Below the pieces are notes generated by a model. That model saw only the letters and a list, made by a program, of their open reading frames with translations, searched no databases and was not told where the DNA came from. The position numbers were made by a program, and so were the translations under genes. Below are positions 51,683 through 61,989 of a stretch of 64,000 nt of DNA, piece after piece (the first letter of the stretch is position 1; every line of letters starts with the position of its first letter). Source of the DNA: Candidatus Salinicoccus stercoripullorum (GTDB lineage Bacteria > Bacillota > Bacilli > Staphylococcales > Salinicoccaceae); NCBI GenBank assembly GCA_019113295.1, contig DXHR01000018.1:186001-250000 (forward strand), in the 5' to 3' direction.

Positions 51683-54565
51683 ATGCAGGTCAATCCGGAC
51701 AATCTTTTGAATGCGTATGAAAGAGGATTTTTGGATAGGAACACGAACAAGGTTTCACATTACCCTCCCAAACTGATCATCAATTCCAATGAAGAAAATA
51801 TTCTGTCCCCGATTCTCGATGAAATGGAGATATGTGACTCCTTCATAATCTCCGTCGCTTTCATTACTGAAGGCGGGCTGGCTACCTTGAAATCAACGCT
51901 TTACGAGCTTGGTAAAAAGAACGTCAGGGGAAGGATAGTGACTTCCACATATTTGAACTTCAACAGTCCCAAGGTCTTCAAGGAACTCATGAAATTGAAG
52001 AATGTCGATGTAAAAGTGACAGACCAGGAAGGTTTCCATGCGAAAGGCTACATATTCAATAATAGGAAATACAGTGCCATGTTCATCGGCAGTTCCAACC
52101 TGACTGATACTGCCCTCAAGAAAAATTATGAGTATAATCTGAAACTGACCAGCCTTGAAAACGGGGAAGTCATCAACCATTTCAATGAGAATTTCGAACA
52201 GTTGTGGGCAGAAGCCGTACCAATCGATGGATCATGGATCGAAAAGTACGAAGCGGAATATGCAGAAGCACCGGAGCGCCGGAAGATTATCCAGATCATT
52301 GAGGATCAATCCAAATATGAATATAAATCGATCACAAAAGATAAGATCGAACCGAATCTGATGCAGGACGAAGCACTGACACAGCTCAGAAACCTGCGGG
52401 CAACAGGAAAAAAGAAGGGGCTTGTCATATCAGCGACGGGTACAGGAAAGACTTATCTTTCAGCTTTCGATGTAAAACAGTACAAACCGAAAAGGATGCT
52501 TTTCCTCGCCCACCGCGAGCAGATACTGGATAAATCCAGAAAAGATTTCTCTTCCCTGATCGACGAACCTCCTTCCGCTTTCGGAGTCTATAGTGGAAAC
52601 CAGAAGGATACCGATGCCAAATACCTTTTCGCAACTGTCCAGACACTTTCAAAGGAACGGAATCTGAAACAGTTCGATCCAAGTGACTTTGATTATATCA
52701 TCATCGATGAGGCACATCGCTCCGGTGCTTCAACATATAAAACGATAATCGATTATCTGCGCCCCCGTTTCCTCCTCGGCATGACCGCCACTCCCGAGAG
52801 GACCGACGATATGGATATATTTTCTTTATTCGACTATAACATTGCCTATGAAATCAGACTGCAGCGAGCGCTGGAAGAGGAAATCCTCTCACCATTCCAC
52901 TACTTCGGTGTCACTGACTTTGAACAGAACGGAAGCGTAATCGATGAAACGGCATCACTTGCCAATCTGGTAAGCAATGAACGCATCGATCACATCACAG
53001 AAAAAATCGAATATTACGGCCAATCCGGCGAAGAGCGCCGTGGGCTCATGTTCGTCTCAAACAGGGAGGAAGCTGCTGAAATGAGCGGCATGCTGAATGC
53101 ACGTGGCTACAGGACCGTCCCCCTCACAGGGAAGAATTCCCAAGAGGAACGAAGGGAGGCCGTCCGGAAACTCGAGTCCGATCAGCTGGATTACATCATC
53201 ACCGTGGATATATTCAATGAAGGGGTCGATATCCCCTCGATCAACCAGGTTGTCATGCTGAGGCAGACACAGTCCAGCATCATATTCATCCAACAGCTCG
53301 GACGCGGACTCAGAAAGCATGTAAAAAAGGATTATCTGACCGTCATAGATTTCATCGGCAATTATAAGAATAACTACATGATACCCATAGCACTCACCGG
53401 TGATAAATCCTATGACAAGGACCGGCTCAGGAAATCAATTAACACACGTAACACGATATCCGGAGTCTCAACGATCAACTTCGAGAAGATCGCCAAAGAA
53501 AAGATCTTTGAATCGATCAATACATCCACTTTGAATTCCCAGAAGTTCATGCGGGAGATGTATGTCTATTTGAAGAATAAGATCGGCCACCAGCCAGGAC
53601 TTGTAGACTTCAAAAGAGACAAGGACACGATGGATCCGCTCATCATCTTCAGCAAATTCAACCATTACATTGAATTCCTTCAGAAGATAAAAGAAATCGA
53701 CGTTACAATTCCCGACATGCACCATCGTATACTGACATTCATTTCCCAGGAAATGTCCGGAGGCAAACGGGTCCAGGAAACGCTGTTGATGCTTGAAGCG
53801 ATGCAAGGTCCCGTCGATGTACGGGAATTCCAACTGAAGATGCTCAAAGAAGGCTATCACATGACAGACCAGACGATGGAGTCAATCATAGGCGTGTTGA
53901 CCCATCGATTCTTCAAAAAGCAGGAACAGGAAAAATACGGCTGTCCAATTGTGGAACTTGATGACGGAATAATTTCACTTACCCCTGAATTCTCCGAAGT
54001 ATTGAAAACTGACATCATGAAAGAGCAGGTTGAAGATGTACTCCAATTGGCACTGCTCAACTCGGAGGACTATGACCAGTCAGAAGAACTCTCATTGAAC
54101 AGTAAGTATGGCCGGAAAGATGTATGCCGTCTGCTGAACTGGGACAAGGACGAAGCGTCCACGATGTACGGTTATAAGCATAAGCATGGGACGTGCCCCA
54201 TTTTCATCACATATCACAAAGACGATGAAATCGAAGAGACGATAAAATATGAAGATCAATTCCTCGATCAGCATACTCTGAGATGGTTTACACGAAGCAA
54301 CCGCAGATTGATTTCCAAAGAGATCAGGAATATTTTGGATGATCATCGGGAAAATGGGCTCCCCATCTATATATTCGTCAAAAAGGACGATGACGAAGGA
54401 AAGGATTTCTACTACCTCGGAAAAGCGGAGATTGACTATGATACTGTCCAAGAGACAACGATGAATGGCCTGGAAGATGGAAAGCCCGTCGTCACCATGA
54501 ATATGATGATGGAACATGCATTGGATTACGAAATCTACAGATACCTTGAGGCCCATACACATTAA
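51683..54565 (+). CDS. PLD-like nuclease domain + DEAD/DEAH helicase + DUF3427 protein
   Basis: N-term HAKGYIFNNRKYSAMFIGSSNLTD (PLD HxK); [37 protein letters not shown]-term YKHKHGTCPIFITYHK...FTRSNRRL...DFYYLGKAE (DUF3427). Confidence 0.9.
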   Translation: MQVNPDNLLNAYERGFLDRNTNKVSHYPPKLIINSNEENILSPILDEMEICDSFIISVAFITEGGLATLKSTLYELGKKNVRGRIVTSTYLNFNSPKVFKELMKLKNVDVKVTDQEGFHAKGYIFNNRKYSAMFIGSSNLTDTALKKNYEYNLKLTSLENGEVINHFNENFEQLWAEAVPIDGSWIEKYEAEYAEAPERRKIIQIIEDQSKYEYKSITKDKIEPNLMQDEALTQLRNLRATGKKKGLVISATGTGKTYLSAFDVKQYKPKRMLFLAHREQILDKSRKDFSSLIDEPPSAFGVYSGNQKDTDAKYLFATVQTLSKERNLKQFDPSDFDYIIIDEAHRSGASTYKTIIDYLRPRFLLGMTATPERTDDMDIFSLFDYNIAYEIRLQRALEEEILSPFHYFGVTDFEQNGSVIDETASLANLVSNERIDHITEKIEYYGQSGEERRGLMFVSNREEAAEMSGMLNARGYRTVPLTGKNSQEERREAVRKLESDQLDYIITVDIFNEGVDIPSINQVVMLRQTQSSIIFIQQLGRGLRKHVKKDYLTVIDFIGNYKNNYMIPIALTGDKSYDKDRLRKSINTRNTISGVSTINFEKIAKEKIFESINTSTLNSQKFMREMYVYLKNKIGHQPGLVDFKRDKDTMDPLIIFSKFNHYIEFLQKIKEIDVTIPDMHHRILTFISQEMSGGKRVQETLLMLEAMQGPVDVREFQLKMLKEGYHMTDQTMESIIGVLTHRFFKKQEQEKYGCPIVELDDGIISLTPEFSEVLKTDIMKEQVEDVLQLALLNSEDYDQSEELSLNSKYGRKDVCRLLNWDKDEASTMYGYKHKHGTCPIFITYHKDDEIEETIKYEDQFLDQHTLRWFTRSNRRLISKEIRNILDDHRENGLPIYIFVKKDDDEGKDFYYLGKAEIDYDTVQETTMNGLEDGKPVVTMNMMMEHALDYEIYRYLEAHTH

Positions 54566-54566
54566 A

Positions 54567-54600
54567 AAACGAGTTGCGGAAAATGATCCGCAACTCGTTT
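54567..54600. terminator. Convergent terminator
   Basis: aaaacgagttgcgga...tccgcaactcgtttt. Confidence 0.85.
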
Positions 54601-54605
54601 TGATA

Positions 54606-55946
54606 TCATTCCTCGTCATCTTCCTCGTCGTCGGAGGTCTGACGGTTATAATCTTTAAGCAATGCGACCTGCTTGATGAGGTGGTTTTCCATATCGAGCA
54701 CGATCCATTTGTCGTTTTCTGTGTTTACATAGTCATCGGTTTCGATATCTGTGTTGATGCTCTGTATCCAGCCGCCGATTGTATCGATGTCTTCACTCTT
54801 GTCGAATGTGATGTCGAATTTCTCTTCCAGGTCATCGAGCAGTACGCGGCCGTTGATGTGATAGATGTTGTCTTCCACTTTGACCAGCTCGGGCTCTTCG
54901 TCTTCATCGAACTCGTCCCGGATTTCACCGACGATTTCCTCGAGGATGTCCTCCATCGTTATCATGCCGGCCGTGCCGCCGTACTCGTCTATGATGAGTG
55001 CGATATGGACGCGTTCTCTCTGCATTTTGATGAGTGCATCGCTGATGCGTGATACTTCGGTGATGAGCGGCAGCTCGTGCATGTATTCTTCAGGTGTGAC
55101 GTCTTCATCGGACACATGGTTGGTAAGGAATTCCCTTACGTTGATGAATCCGAGGATCTGGTCTTTGTCGCCGGTTGAATCTGCGACGGGGTATCTTGTG
55201 AAGTTATGCTCTTTGACGGTTTCAAGGACGTCATCGATGTTCACCGGATCGGTCAGGGTGATCATCTGTGTTCTCGGCACCATGATGTCTTTGGCAAGCC
55301 TTTCATCGAATGAGAAGATGTTCTGCATGTATGCGAGTTCTGTCTGGTTGATCTCCCCACTCTGGTAGCTCTGTGTCATGATGATCTTGAGCTCATCTTC
55401 AGAATGGGCCTGTTCTGTCGGAACATCTTTGAATCCGATTATCCTGAGCACCAGCCTGGATGTACCGTTCATGGACCAGATGAGCGGCTTCATGATGACA
55501 CCGAAGAAATACAATGGTCCTGAGAATGTCATGGCCATCTTTTCTGCGTATTGTATTGCGACTGTCTTTGGTGCAAGCTCACCGACGACGACGTGTATGA
55601 ATGTCACAATGAAGAATGCGGCAGCTACAGTGAACACCGTATTGAGTTCCTGCGGCAGACCGAAGAATGAGAACAGCGGATGCAGTATGACTTCGAATGT
55701 CGATTCACCGATCCACCCGAGTCCAAGTGCTGTCACGGTAATCCCGAGCTGACAGGCGGAAAGGTAGTAATCGAGCTGTGCGGTCATGCCCTGCACACGC
55801 TTTGCCGGCCTGCTCCCTTCCTCCACAAGATGGTCTATGCGTGATTTCCTTGCTTTTACCAATGAAAACTCAGAGCCTACAAATAACATTGTAAGCAGTA
55901 TGAGCAATGTAAATAATGCTAAATTTGTTAAAGTGGATATGTCCAA
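54606..55946 (-). CDS. Hemolysin/CorC family membrane protein (CNNM/DUF21 + CBS pair + CorC_HlyC)
   Basis: DUF21 TM domain, VMVPRTQMITL-like DIMVPRTQM, CBS, IDEYGGTAGMITMEDILEEIVGEI. Confidence 0.93.
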   Translation of the reverse strand: MDISTLTNLALFTLLILLTMLFVGSEFSLVKARKSRIDHLVEEGSRPAKRVQGMTAQLDYYLSACQLGITVTALGLGWIGESTFEVILHPLFSFFGLPQELNTVFTVAAAFFIVTFIHVVVGELAPKTVAIQYAEKMAMTFSGPLYFFGVIMKPLIWSMNGTSRLVLRIIGFKDVPTEQAHSEDELKIIMTQSYQSGEINQTELAYMQNIFSFDERLAKDIMVPRTQMITLTDPVNIDDVLETVKEHNFTRYPVADSTGDKDQILGFINVREFLTNHVSDEDVTPEEYMHELPLITEVSRISDALIKMQRERVHIALIIDEYGGTAGMITMEDILEEIVGEIRDEFDEDEEPELVKVEDNIYHINGRVLLDDLEEKFDITFDKSEDIDTIGGWIQSINTDIETDDYVNTENDKWIVLDMENHLIKQVALLKDYNRQTSDDEEDDEE

Positions 55947-55986
55947 TTAGTTCCCTTTATATAAAGGGATTCACCTCCGGTAATTT

Positions 55987-56104
55987 TGACTACAATTTTT
56001 CATAAAAGCGCTTTCTACTCTGCCTTCTGTTCTGCTGTCCATATTGCGCGTCAACACTTGATTCTGCATATCAGCTTTCAAATTCGCCTTCCCAATTGTA
56101 GTCA
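55987..56104 (-). repeat. 11-bp perfect inverted repeat bracketing 96 nt in the leader of the CNNM/CBS gene
   Basis: TGACTACAATT (55987-55997) and AATTGTAGTCA (56094-56104). Confidence 0.6.
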
Positions 56105-56228
56105 CCTCCACTTTTCCCATAATAATTAAGGGTATTTTATCATAATTTTACACATCTTTGCCACCTATATATAACATCCATAAATATTTCATGGATGAAA
56201 AAGATCCGGCGCCGGCCGGACCTTCCAC

Positions 56229-57080
56229 TCAGTATCCTTTTATGAACCCAAATCCGACTGTACCGTATCCCGTATGCACGCCGGCAACAGGCACGAGCGG
56301 CTCTACGACCAGTTCCAGGTTTTCAAGGCGGGCTTCGATGCGTTCTTTCCAGTCATGGACCAGTGCTTCATTGCCTGCATGGACAATCGCGAGCGTCCGT
56401 ACTGCATCTTCCTTAACGTGTTCTTCCAGTTTGTTCATCATAGCGTTGATGAGTTTCTTCTTTGTACGAACCTTTTCACCGACGATGACTTTGCCGTCTT
56501 CGAACATCAGTTTCAGGTGGATGTTGAGGAGTGACGCCAGCATGGACTGGGATGCGGATAAACGTCCGCTCTTCCTCATCTGGCCGAAGCTCTGGGGAAG
56601 CAGATACAGCTGTGCCTGCTGTGCCATGTCCTTCACTCTCTGTACCACATCGGGCAGTGCTTCATCGGAACTGCGCGCTTCGACTACGCTGTCTATCATC
56701 TTTCCAAGCGGATAGCTGCCGATACGTGAATCGATGACATGCACCGTCTTGCCGACCTCCGCCGAAGCGCTGAGTGAACTTTGATATGTGCCGGTGAGTT
56801 CACTGGAAGCATGGATGGCCACGATGGCATCGTACGAGTCATCCTTATCAAGTGTCTCATACACTTCCATGAATTCACCGAATAGAGGCTGGGATGTCTT
56901 CGCCCCTTCTCCGCTGTCCTTCAGCATGTCATATATCTCTTCGGTCTGTGCATCGACGCCTTCCCTGTATGCTTTCCCGTCAATGACCACTGACATCGGC
57001 AGCACTCTGATATCGTGCCGGTCGATATATTCCTTTGACAGACCCGCAGCAGAATCTGTGACAATTGCGATTCTATTCAT
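56229..57080 (-). CDS. DegV family protein (second copy in window)
   Basis: IVTDSAAGLSKEYI, KTSQPLFGEFM, SSELTGTYQS. Confidence 0.9.
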   Translation of the reverse strand: MNRIAIVTDSAAGLSKEYIDRHDIRVLPMSVVIDGKAYREGVDAQTEEIYDMLKDSGEGAKTSQPLFGEFMEVYETLDKDDSYDAIVAIHASSELTGTYQSSLSASAEVGKTVHVIDSRIGSYPLGKMIDSVVEARSSDEALPDVVQRVKDMAQQAQLYLLPQSFGQMRKSGRLSASQSMLASLLNIHLKLMFEDGKVIVGEKVRTKKKLINAMMNKLEEHVKEDAVRTLAIVHAGNEALVHDWKERIEARLENLELVVEPLVPVAGVHTGYGTVGFGFIKGY

Positions 57081-57143
57081 TAAACCACTCTTTCCAAAAT
57101 CATTCTGATTCATTCTAAGTTTAGCATCTGAGACGTCTATTTA

Positions 57144-58763
57144 CTATAAATTATCGGCATAGCGCATGACAGCTTCGTATACAGCACCCCGGCGGGCCAT
57201 CAGACTGCTGTAGTCCCCGGATTCGATGATGGTGCCCTCTTCCATATAATGAATCTGATCGAATTCATCCAGCCTCCCGAGATCATGTGTGCTGACGATG
57301 ATTGTATCCCGCTCCATGATCCGGTCCCAGATGATCTGTTTCAGCCTGTCATCGAGACGTGCGGTCGGTTCGTCCATGATCCACCATTTCCCATCTTCCG
57401 CCATCATGCGGATGAAATGAAGCCGCTTCTCTTCACCGCCTGAAAGCCTGCCTGTATGGGTGATCATCGTCTCCGGTGCATAATATGCCATCTCCAGCGA
57501 TTCAAGATGATTCCGTATCGTTTCAGGGGAAACATCCATATGGCCGAACATCGTAATGTTGTCCTCAACTGTCGCATTATAGAAATCGAGGTGCTGGGGC
57601 ATGATTGACGCATCCCTCCGGATTGTGCCTGTCACCGGTTTACCGTCACCTTCGTAAAGATGGATATGGTCATCACCCTCTATGATGCGGCCGAGAAGCG
57701 TCGTCTTGCCCGACCCGCTGCTGCCGATGACTGCATGCTTCTGCCCCTCATTGAAGGTGGCGCTGACATCCTTCAGTACATCAGCGGCTGTGTCCCGGTA
57801 TTTATAACGGAGATCTTTTATTTCTACCCTGCTGACACCTGCCGGTGTATCCGCTGCAAGTCTCCGGATGGTATCTTCTGCGTCCAGCTCCCCGACTGCA
57901 TCTTTCACTGTGCGGTAGCTGCTTGCCGGCTGCATGACAGGGACCACCTGGTCGAAGTAGCTCAGTGCGAGCAGCATGACCATCGGAACAAGCATCGGTG
58001 TTTCCCGATACATGATGAAGATGATCAGGGCCAGGACGGTGATCTGGATGATGTTTGCTGCAAGGACCATCAGGCTGTCAAAGAGGTCCTGACGGTCTTC
58101 ACTATGCCTGATGCGGGACAGATAGCCGTCCATCTTCGTTCTATGGCTTTGTATCCTTTTTGTCACGAACAGGTCGGTATAGCCATGGATATAGTGATAG
58201 AGTTTCATGTAAAACGTGCTGTCAACCTCCTCCCGACGCCGGGCTTCCTTATAGTCCAGCCTTTCAAAAAGCTTCGGAATTGCGACAAGGAGGAGGATTG
58301 AGGCTGCCGTCATCAGGAGCACGCTCTCAATATTGATATAGAATGCGAGCATGATGAGGATGAGTGTGAGCAGCGCTGCTGTGATGTACGGATAGATGAT
58401 TCTGATATAGTAGTCCTCCACGCGGTCGAAATGCTGGTTCAGCCGCTGGATGAATCTGGCGCTGTGCGTATCCTCATCGAGTGCCAGTGATTTTCTGAAA
58501 TAGTTCAGCCGGAGTCTGCCGATCATCTGGAATGTCGCTTCGTGTGACAAAAGCCTTTCGACATATCTGAAGGCCCCTTTCATCATGCCGAACAGCTTGA
58601 TGACAGCAATGATCAGTATGATGACGAAAAACGGCGTCTCGAAGAAGCTCAGGCTGATCATATAGCCGCTCAGGCCGAACAGCGCCACACCGACGAGTCC
58701 GCCGGCGAGGCCGAGGAGGATGCTGTAGAAGATCTGTTTCCTTTCACCTGTAAGGTATTCCAT
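57144..58763 (-). CDS. cydC: Heterodimeric ABC exporter subunit CydC-like
   Basis: GSSGSGKTTLLGRI, SGGEEKRLHFIRM; paired with upstream ABC gene. Confidence 0.82.
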   Translation of the reverse strand: MEYLTGERKQIFYSILLGLAGGLVGVALFGLSGYMISLSFFETPFFVIILIIAVIKLFGMMKGAFRYVERLLSHEATFQMIGRLRLNYFRKSLALDEDTHSARFIQRLNQHFDRVEDYYIRIIYPYITAALLTLILIMLAFYINIESVLLMTAASILLLVAIPKLFERLDYKEARRREEVDSTFYMKLYHYIHGYTDLFVTKRIQSHRTKMDGYLSRIRHSEDRQDLFDSLMVLAANIIQITVLALIIFIMYRETPMLVPMVMLLALSYFDQVVPVMQPASSYRTVKDAVGELDAEDTIRRLAADTPAGVSRVEIKDLRYKYRDTAADVLKDVSATFNEGQKHAVIGSSGSGKTTLLGRIIEGDDHIHLYEGDGKPVTGTIRRDASIMPQHLDFYNATVEDNITMFGHMDVSPETIRNHLESLEMAYYAPETMITHTGRLSGGEEKRLHFIRMMAEDGKWWIMDEPTARLDDRLKQIIWDRIMERDTIIVSTHDLGRLDEFDQIHYMEEGTIIESGDYSSLMARRGAVYEAVMRYADNL

Positions 58764-60334
58764 CAGTCCCCTCCTTCCTGCGGCACGATTTGTCCGCCTT
58801 TTAACGTATAATGCCGGTCGGCTATCTTCAACAGCTTCCTGCGGTGGACGACGGCGATGATTGCAACGTCTTCCTTGAGTTTTTCAATGTGGTCCATGAC
58901 GAGCTCTTCGGTTTTGGCATCAAGGAATTCGGTCGGTTCATCCATCAGGATGATCTGCGGCCGCCTGATCAGCACCCTCGCCATTTTAAGACGGACGATT
59001 TCACCGCCTGACAGCGGGATGTTGTGGTTCACAATCTCTGTATGGACGCCCTGTCCCAGGTTATTGATGCTTTCCGTCATGCTGAGGGCATCAAGTACGG
59101 CCGACACATCCTCCTCTTTATATTCACCCTCCGAGATGTAATCATATATGGTGGTATCCGAGAAATACACCTGGTCTGATATATAGCCGATATCATCACT
59201 TCTGACGCATACTTCGCCCTCTGCCGGCGGATGAAGCCCCAGGATCGTCCTGAGCAGTGTCGTCTTGCCCAGCCCTGAAGGTCCCGTGATTGCAGTAAAA
59301 CCCGCAGACGGCACCGCCAGTCCCGCCTGCTCCAGGAGATTGGTGCCGCCGTGCCCGATGCTGATGCCTTTGAGTTCCACGGCATTGTCAATTTTACCGA
59401 TTGTCCGGTAATCCGTTTTTGGATTCTCCTTTTCGAGCCATTCCTCAATCACTTCGAGGTGCCCCTGTGCGAGCTTGCCGTTGTGGAACTCTATGCCGAG
59501 CACTTTCAGCGCGTTATAAAATTCAGGGGCGAGCAGAAGTGTAAAGAATGCGGCATAGAAAGTGATGCTTTCGAATATGATGATCCCGAGCCCCACCTCA
59601 AGCGCAATCAAACCGATGCCGAGTATCGTGATGAACTCCAGCATCAGCGTGGACTGGAACGCATACTTCAAAATGTCCATCGTATCTTTGACGTAGCGTT
59701 CATTGAATGCCTTGAGACGGTCCGCCACGGTCTGGCCCGACTGCGTATTCCTCACCGTGTTCTTCCCGCGGACCAGGTTGAGGAATAAAGTGCCGAGCGC
59801 ATCGAACTGTGTGGCACGGTCCTTCGATTCGTCCGCAGTCCTGAGCCCGACCAGCACATAATACAGCGGTACAAAGGGTGCGGTGAAGAGCATGATGAAA
59901 GCTGCATTCCTGTGGATGAAGAACATCACAATGATGATGGCAGAAAGCCGCACCATGGTCTGGATGATTGTCGGGATGAACACTTTCTCGTACGGGCGGT
60001 ATTTTTCAAGATGCATAAAAATGGCATTCATCATAGCTTCTGAATATTTTATGGTCCTGTCGTCGATTTTTCCAAGCACTTTCTGCCCGAGCCTTTCAAT
60101 GCGCGCATTCGCCGTCCGTCTGCTCACAGTTCTGTATAGGAACGTAAGGAGAGCGGACAGCACGAAGAAAACGGCCATCCACATGACATCGGCCGCCCGG
60201 GGTGCGCCGCCCCCGATCACAATATCCGACAGCACCTCTGAGATATTATGGCCGAATAATATGAATGCACCGACAGCACCCAGGCATATCAATACATACA
60301 GCACCAGTTGTCTTACCGGTATATTGAGTTTCAT
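58763..60334 (-). CDS. cydD: Heterodimeric ABC exporter subunit CydD-like
   Basis: GPSGLGKTTLLRTILGL, LSGGEIVRLKMARVLIRRPQIILMDEPTEFLD. Confidence 0.82.
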   Translation of the reverse strand: MKLNIPVRQLVLYVLICLGAVGAFILFGHNISEVLSDIVIGGGAPRAADVMWMAVFFVLSALLTFLYRTVSRRTANARIERLGQKVLGKIDDRTIKYSEAMMNAIFMHLEKYRPYEKVFIPTIIQTMVRLSAIIIVMFFIHRNAAFIMLFTAPFVPLYYVLVGLRTADESKDRATQFDALGTLFLNLVRGKNTVRNTQSGQTVADRLKAFNERYVKDTMDILKYAFQSTLMLEFITILGIGLIALEVGLGIIIFESITFYAAFFTLLLAPEFYNALKVLGIEFHNGKLAQGHLEVIEEWLEKENPKTDYRTIGKIDNAVELKGISIGHGGTNLLEQAGLAVPSAGFTAITGPSGLGKTTLLRTILGLHPPAEGEVCVRSDDIGYISDQVYFSDTTIYDYISEGEYKEEDVSAVLDALSMTESINNLGQGVHTEIVNHNIPLSGGEIVRLKMARVLIRRPQIILMDEPTEFLDAKTEELVMDHIEKLKEDVAIIAVVHRRKLLKIADRHYTLKGGQIVPQEGGD

Positions 60335-60378
60335 AAAATTCCTTTCCAGTTACAAAAAACGTGAAGTCCCCTCCACGT

Positions 60379-61401
60379 TTATCCCCCGATATAACTCATA
60401 TTGATTTTTTTGCGTTGTCTGCGGCGTTCGGCGGTGATTTCCGTCCGCATATCGGAATAGCGGTCATCCCTTTTGTTCCATACATCTGTCAGCGTCTCTT
60501 TGAGCCGCGCATCGGATATCCCCTCCCTGAGCAGCGTCCGTATATCGAAACCGTCGGTTGCAAACAGGCAGCCGTAAAACTTACCGTCGGATGACAGCCT
60601 TGCCCGTGTACAGGTGGAGCAGAAGCTCTCTGAAACGCTTGTGATGAAGCCCAGTCGGGATTCTGCGTCCCTGTGGCGGTACACTTTCGCCACCTCTCCG
60701 TAATACGCCGGCTCAAGCGGTTCCAGGTCAAACTCGCCCTGCAGTGTTTCAAGTATCTCTTTTTTCGTCACCACTTTATCGAAGTTCCAGCCGTTGTCAT
60801 TTCCGACATCCATGAATTCTATGAAACGGAGCGTGACCGGCATCTTTTTGAAGAATCGCGCCATCGGCAGTATTTCATGTTCGTTCAGCCCTTTTTGCAC
60901 AACCATGTTTATCTTTATCCGGAAGCCGATTGATATTGCATATTCAATCTGTTCTATGATGCGTGACGTACCGATGCCCCGGTCGTTGATTTCACCAAAC
61001 AGCTGGTCATCCATCGCATCCAGGCTGATGTTGAGCCGCCTCAACCCGGCATCATACAGTTTCTGTCCGTGCTTTTTCAACAGCATGCCGTTGGTCGTCA
61101 TGCCGATATCTTCGATTCCCGGGATGCTGTCCAGTTTTGCAATCAGTTCATGGAGGTCTTTTCTGAGAAGCGGCTCACCGCCTGTAATCCTCAGCTTTTT
61201 CACACCGAGATCCGCATATATACGGGCGATACGTTCCAGTTCTTCGAATGACAGGAGCTCCTCTCTTTTCATGAACTCAAAATCATCACCGAAAATCTCT
61301 TTCGGCATGCAGTACCTGCACCTGAAATTACACCGGTCCGTAACCGATATGCGCAGATCCCTGATCGGTCTGCCGAATTTATCTGTAATTGATCCGACCA
61401 T
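60379..61401 (-). CDS. moaA: GTP 3',8-cyclase MoaA
   Basis: [48 protein letters not shown]-terminal YIGG. Confidence 0.97.
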   Translation of the reverse strand: MVGSITDKFGRPIRDLRISVTDRCNFRCRYCMPKEIFGDDFEFMKREELLSFEELERIARIYADLGVKKLRITGGEPLLRKDLHELIAKLDSIPGIEDIGMTTNGMLLKKHGQKLYDAGLRRLNISLDAMDDQLFGEINDRGIGTSRIIEQIEYAISIGFRIKINMVVQKGLNEHEILPMARFFKKMPVTLRFIEFMDVGNDNGWNFDKVVTKKEILETLQGEFDLEPLEPAYYGEVAKVYRHRDAESRLGFITSVSESFCSTCTRARLSSDGKFYGCLFATDGFDIRTLLREGISDARLKETLTDVWNKRDDRYSDMRTEITAERRRQRKKINMSYIGG

Positions 61402-61413
61402 AGCTTCCCCTCC

Positions 61414-61989
61414 CTAGAGGATATCCATCCTCCGGTTTATATTTACCAGTGCGTCCCCATGTACACCGTACGCTGCCGCATCCAGTGCTGCCGTTTCCCT
61501 GTTTTCAGAAAATGCCCGCATGCTCAGCCTGTCTGTTTCAAGCTGTGCTTTCAATGCGCCGGCAAGATCCGTCCCCTGATAGATGCCGATCAGAGGGTGG
61601 AGCTGTCCGCCTTCTTCAGTGAGGATAAGTTTCTCTTCATAAGCCTGTGCCGCCCGGTGCAGTTTCAGAAGCCATTCGGCCGGCACATACGGCGTATCGC
61701 ATGAGACCACCATGAGCCTGCAGCCTGGACGGTGTTTTGCGGCAGCATAGATCCCGCCGAGCGGGCCTTTATCCAGGAACCCGGGCACGTCCGTCACTGT
61801 TTCATAATTGAATGCCCCGGCAAGCCTCTGGTTGGTGCTCACTATGATTTCATCTGTCACGCCTGATATTTTCATCGCATCTGCAATATGTTCATACATC
61901 GGTGTCCCCTGGAGTTCATAAAGCGCCTTATCTTCACCGAACCTGGTGGAGTTGCCTCCGGCCAGGATCACTCCGACGGTTTTCATCAT
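61414..61989 (-). CDS. mobA: Molybdenum cofactor guanylyltransferase
   Basis: VILAGGNSTRFGEDKALYEL; DKGPLGGIYAA; SCDTPYVP. Confidence 0.93.
   Translation of the reverse strand: MMKTVGVILAGGNSTRFGEDKALYELQGTPMYEHIADAMKISGVTDEIIVSTNQRLAGAFNYETVTDVPGFLDKGPLGGIYAAAKHRPGCRLMVVSCDTPYVPAEWLLKLHRAAQAYEEKLILTEEGGQLHPLIGIYQGTDLAGALKAQLETDRLSMRAFSENRETAALDAAAYGVHGDALVNINRRMDIL

Noticed and set aside
56004-56018. cre-like (CcpA) site tagaaagcgcttttat in the CNNM/CBS leader
   Set aside because: Two mismatches at key positions (missing TG and C); GC-core palindrome alone is insufficient.
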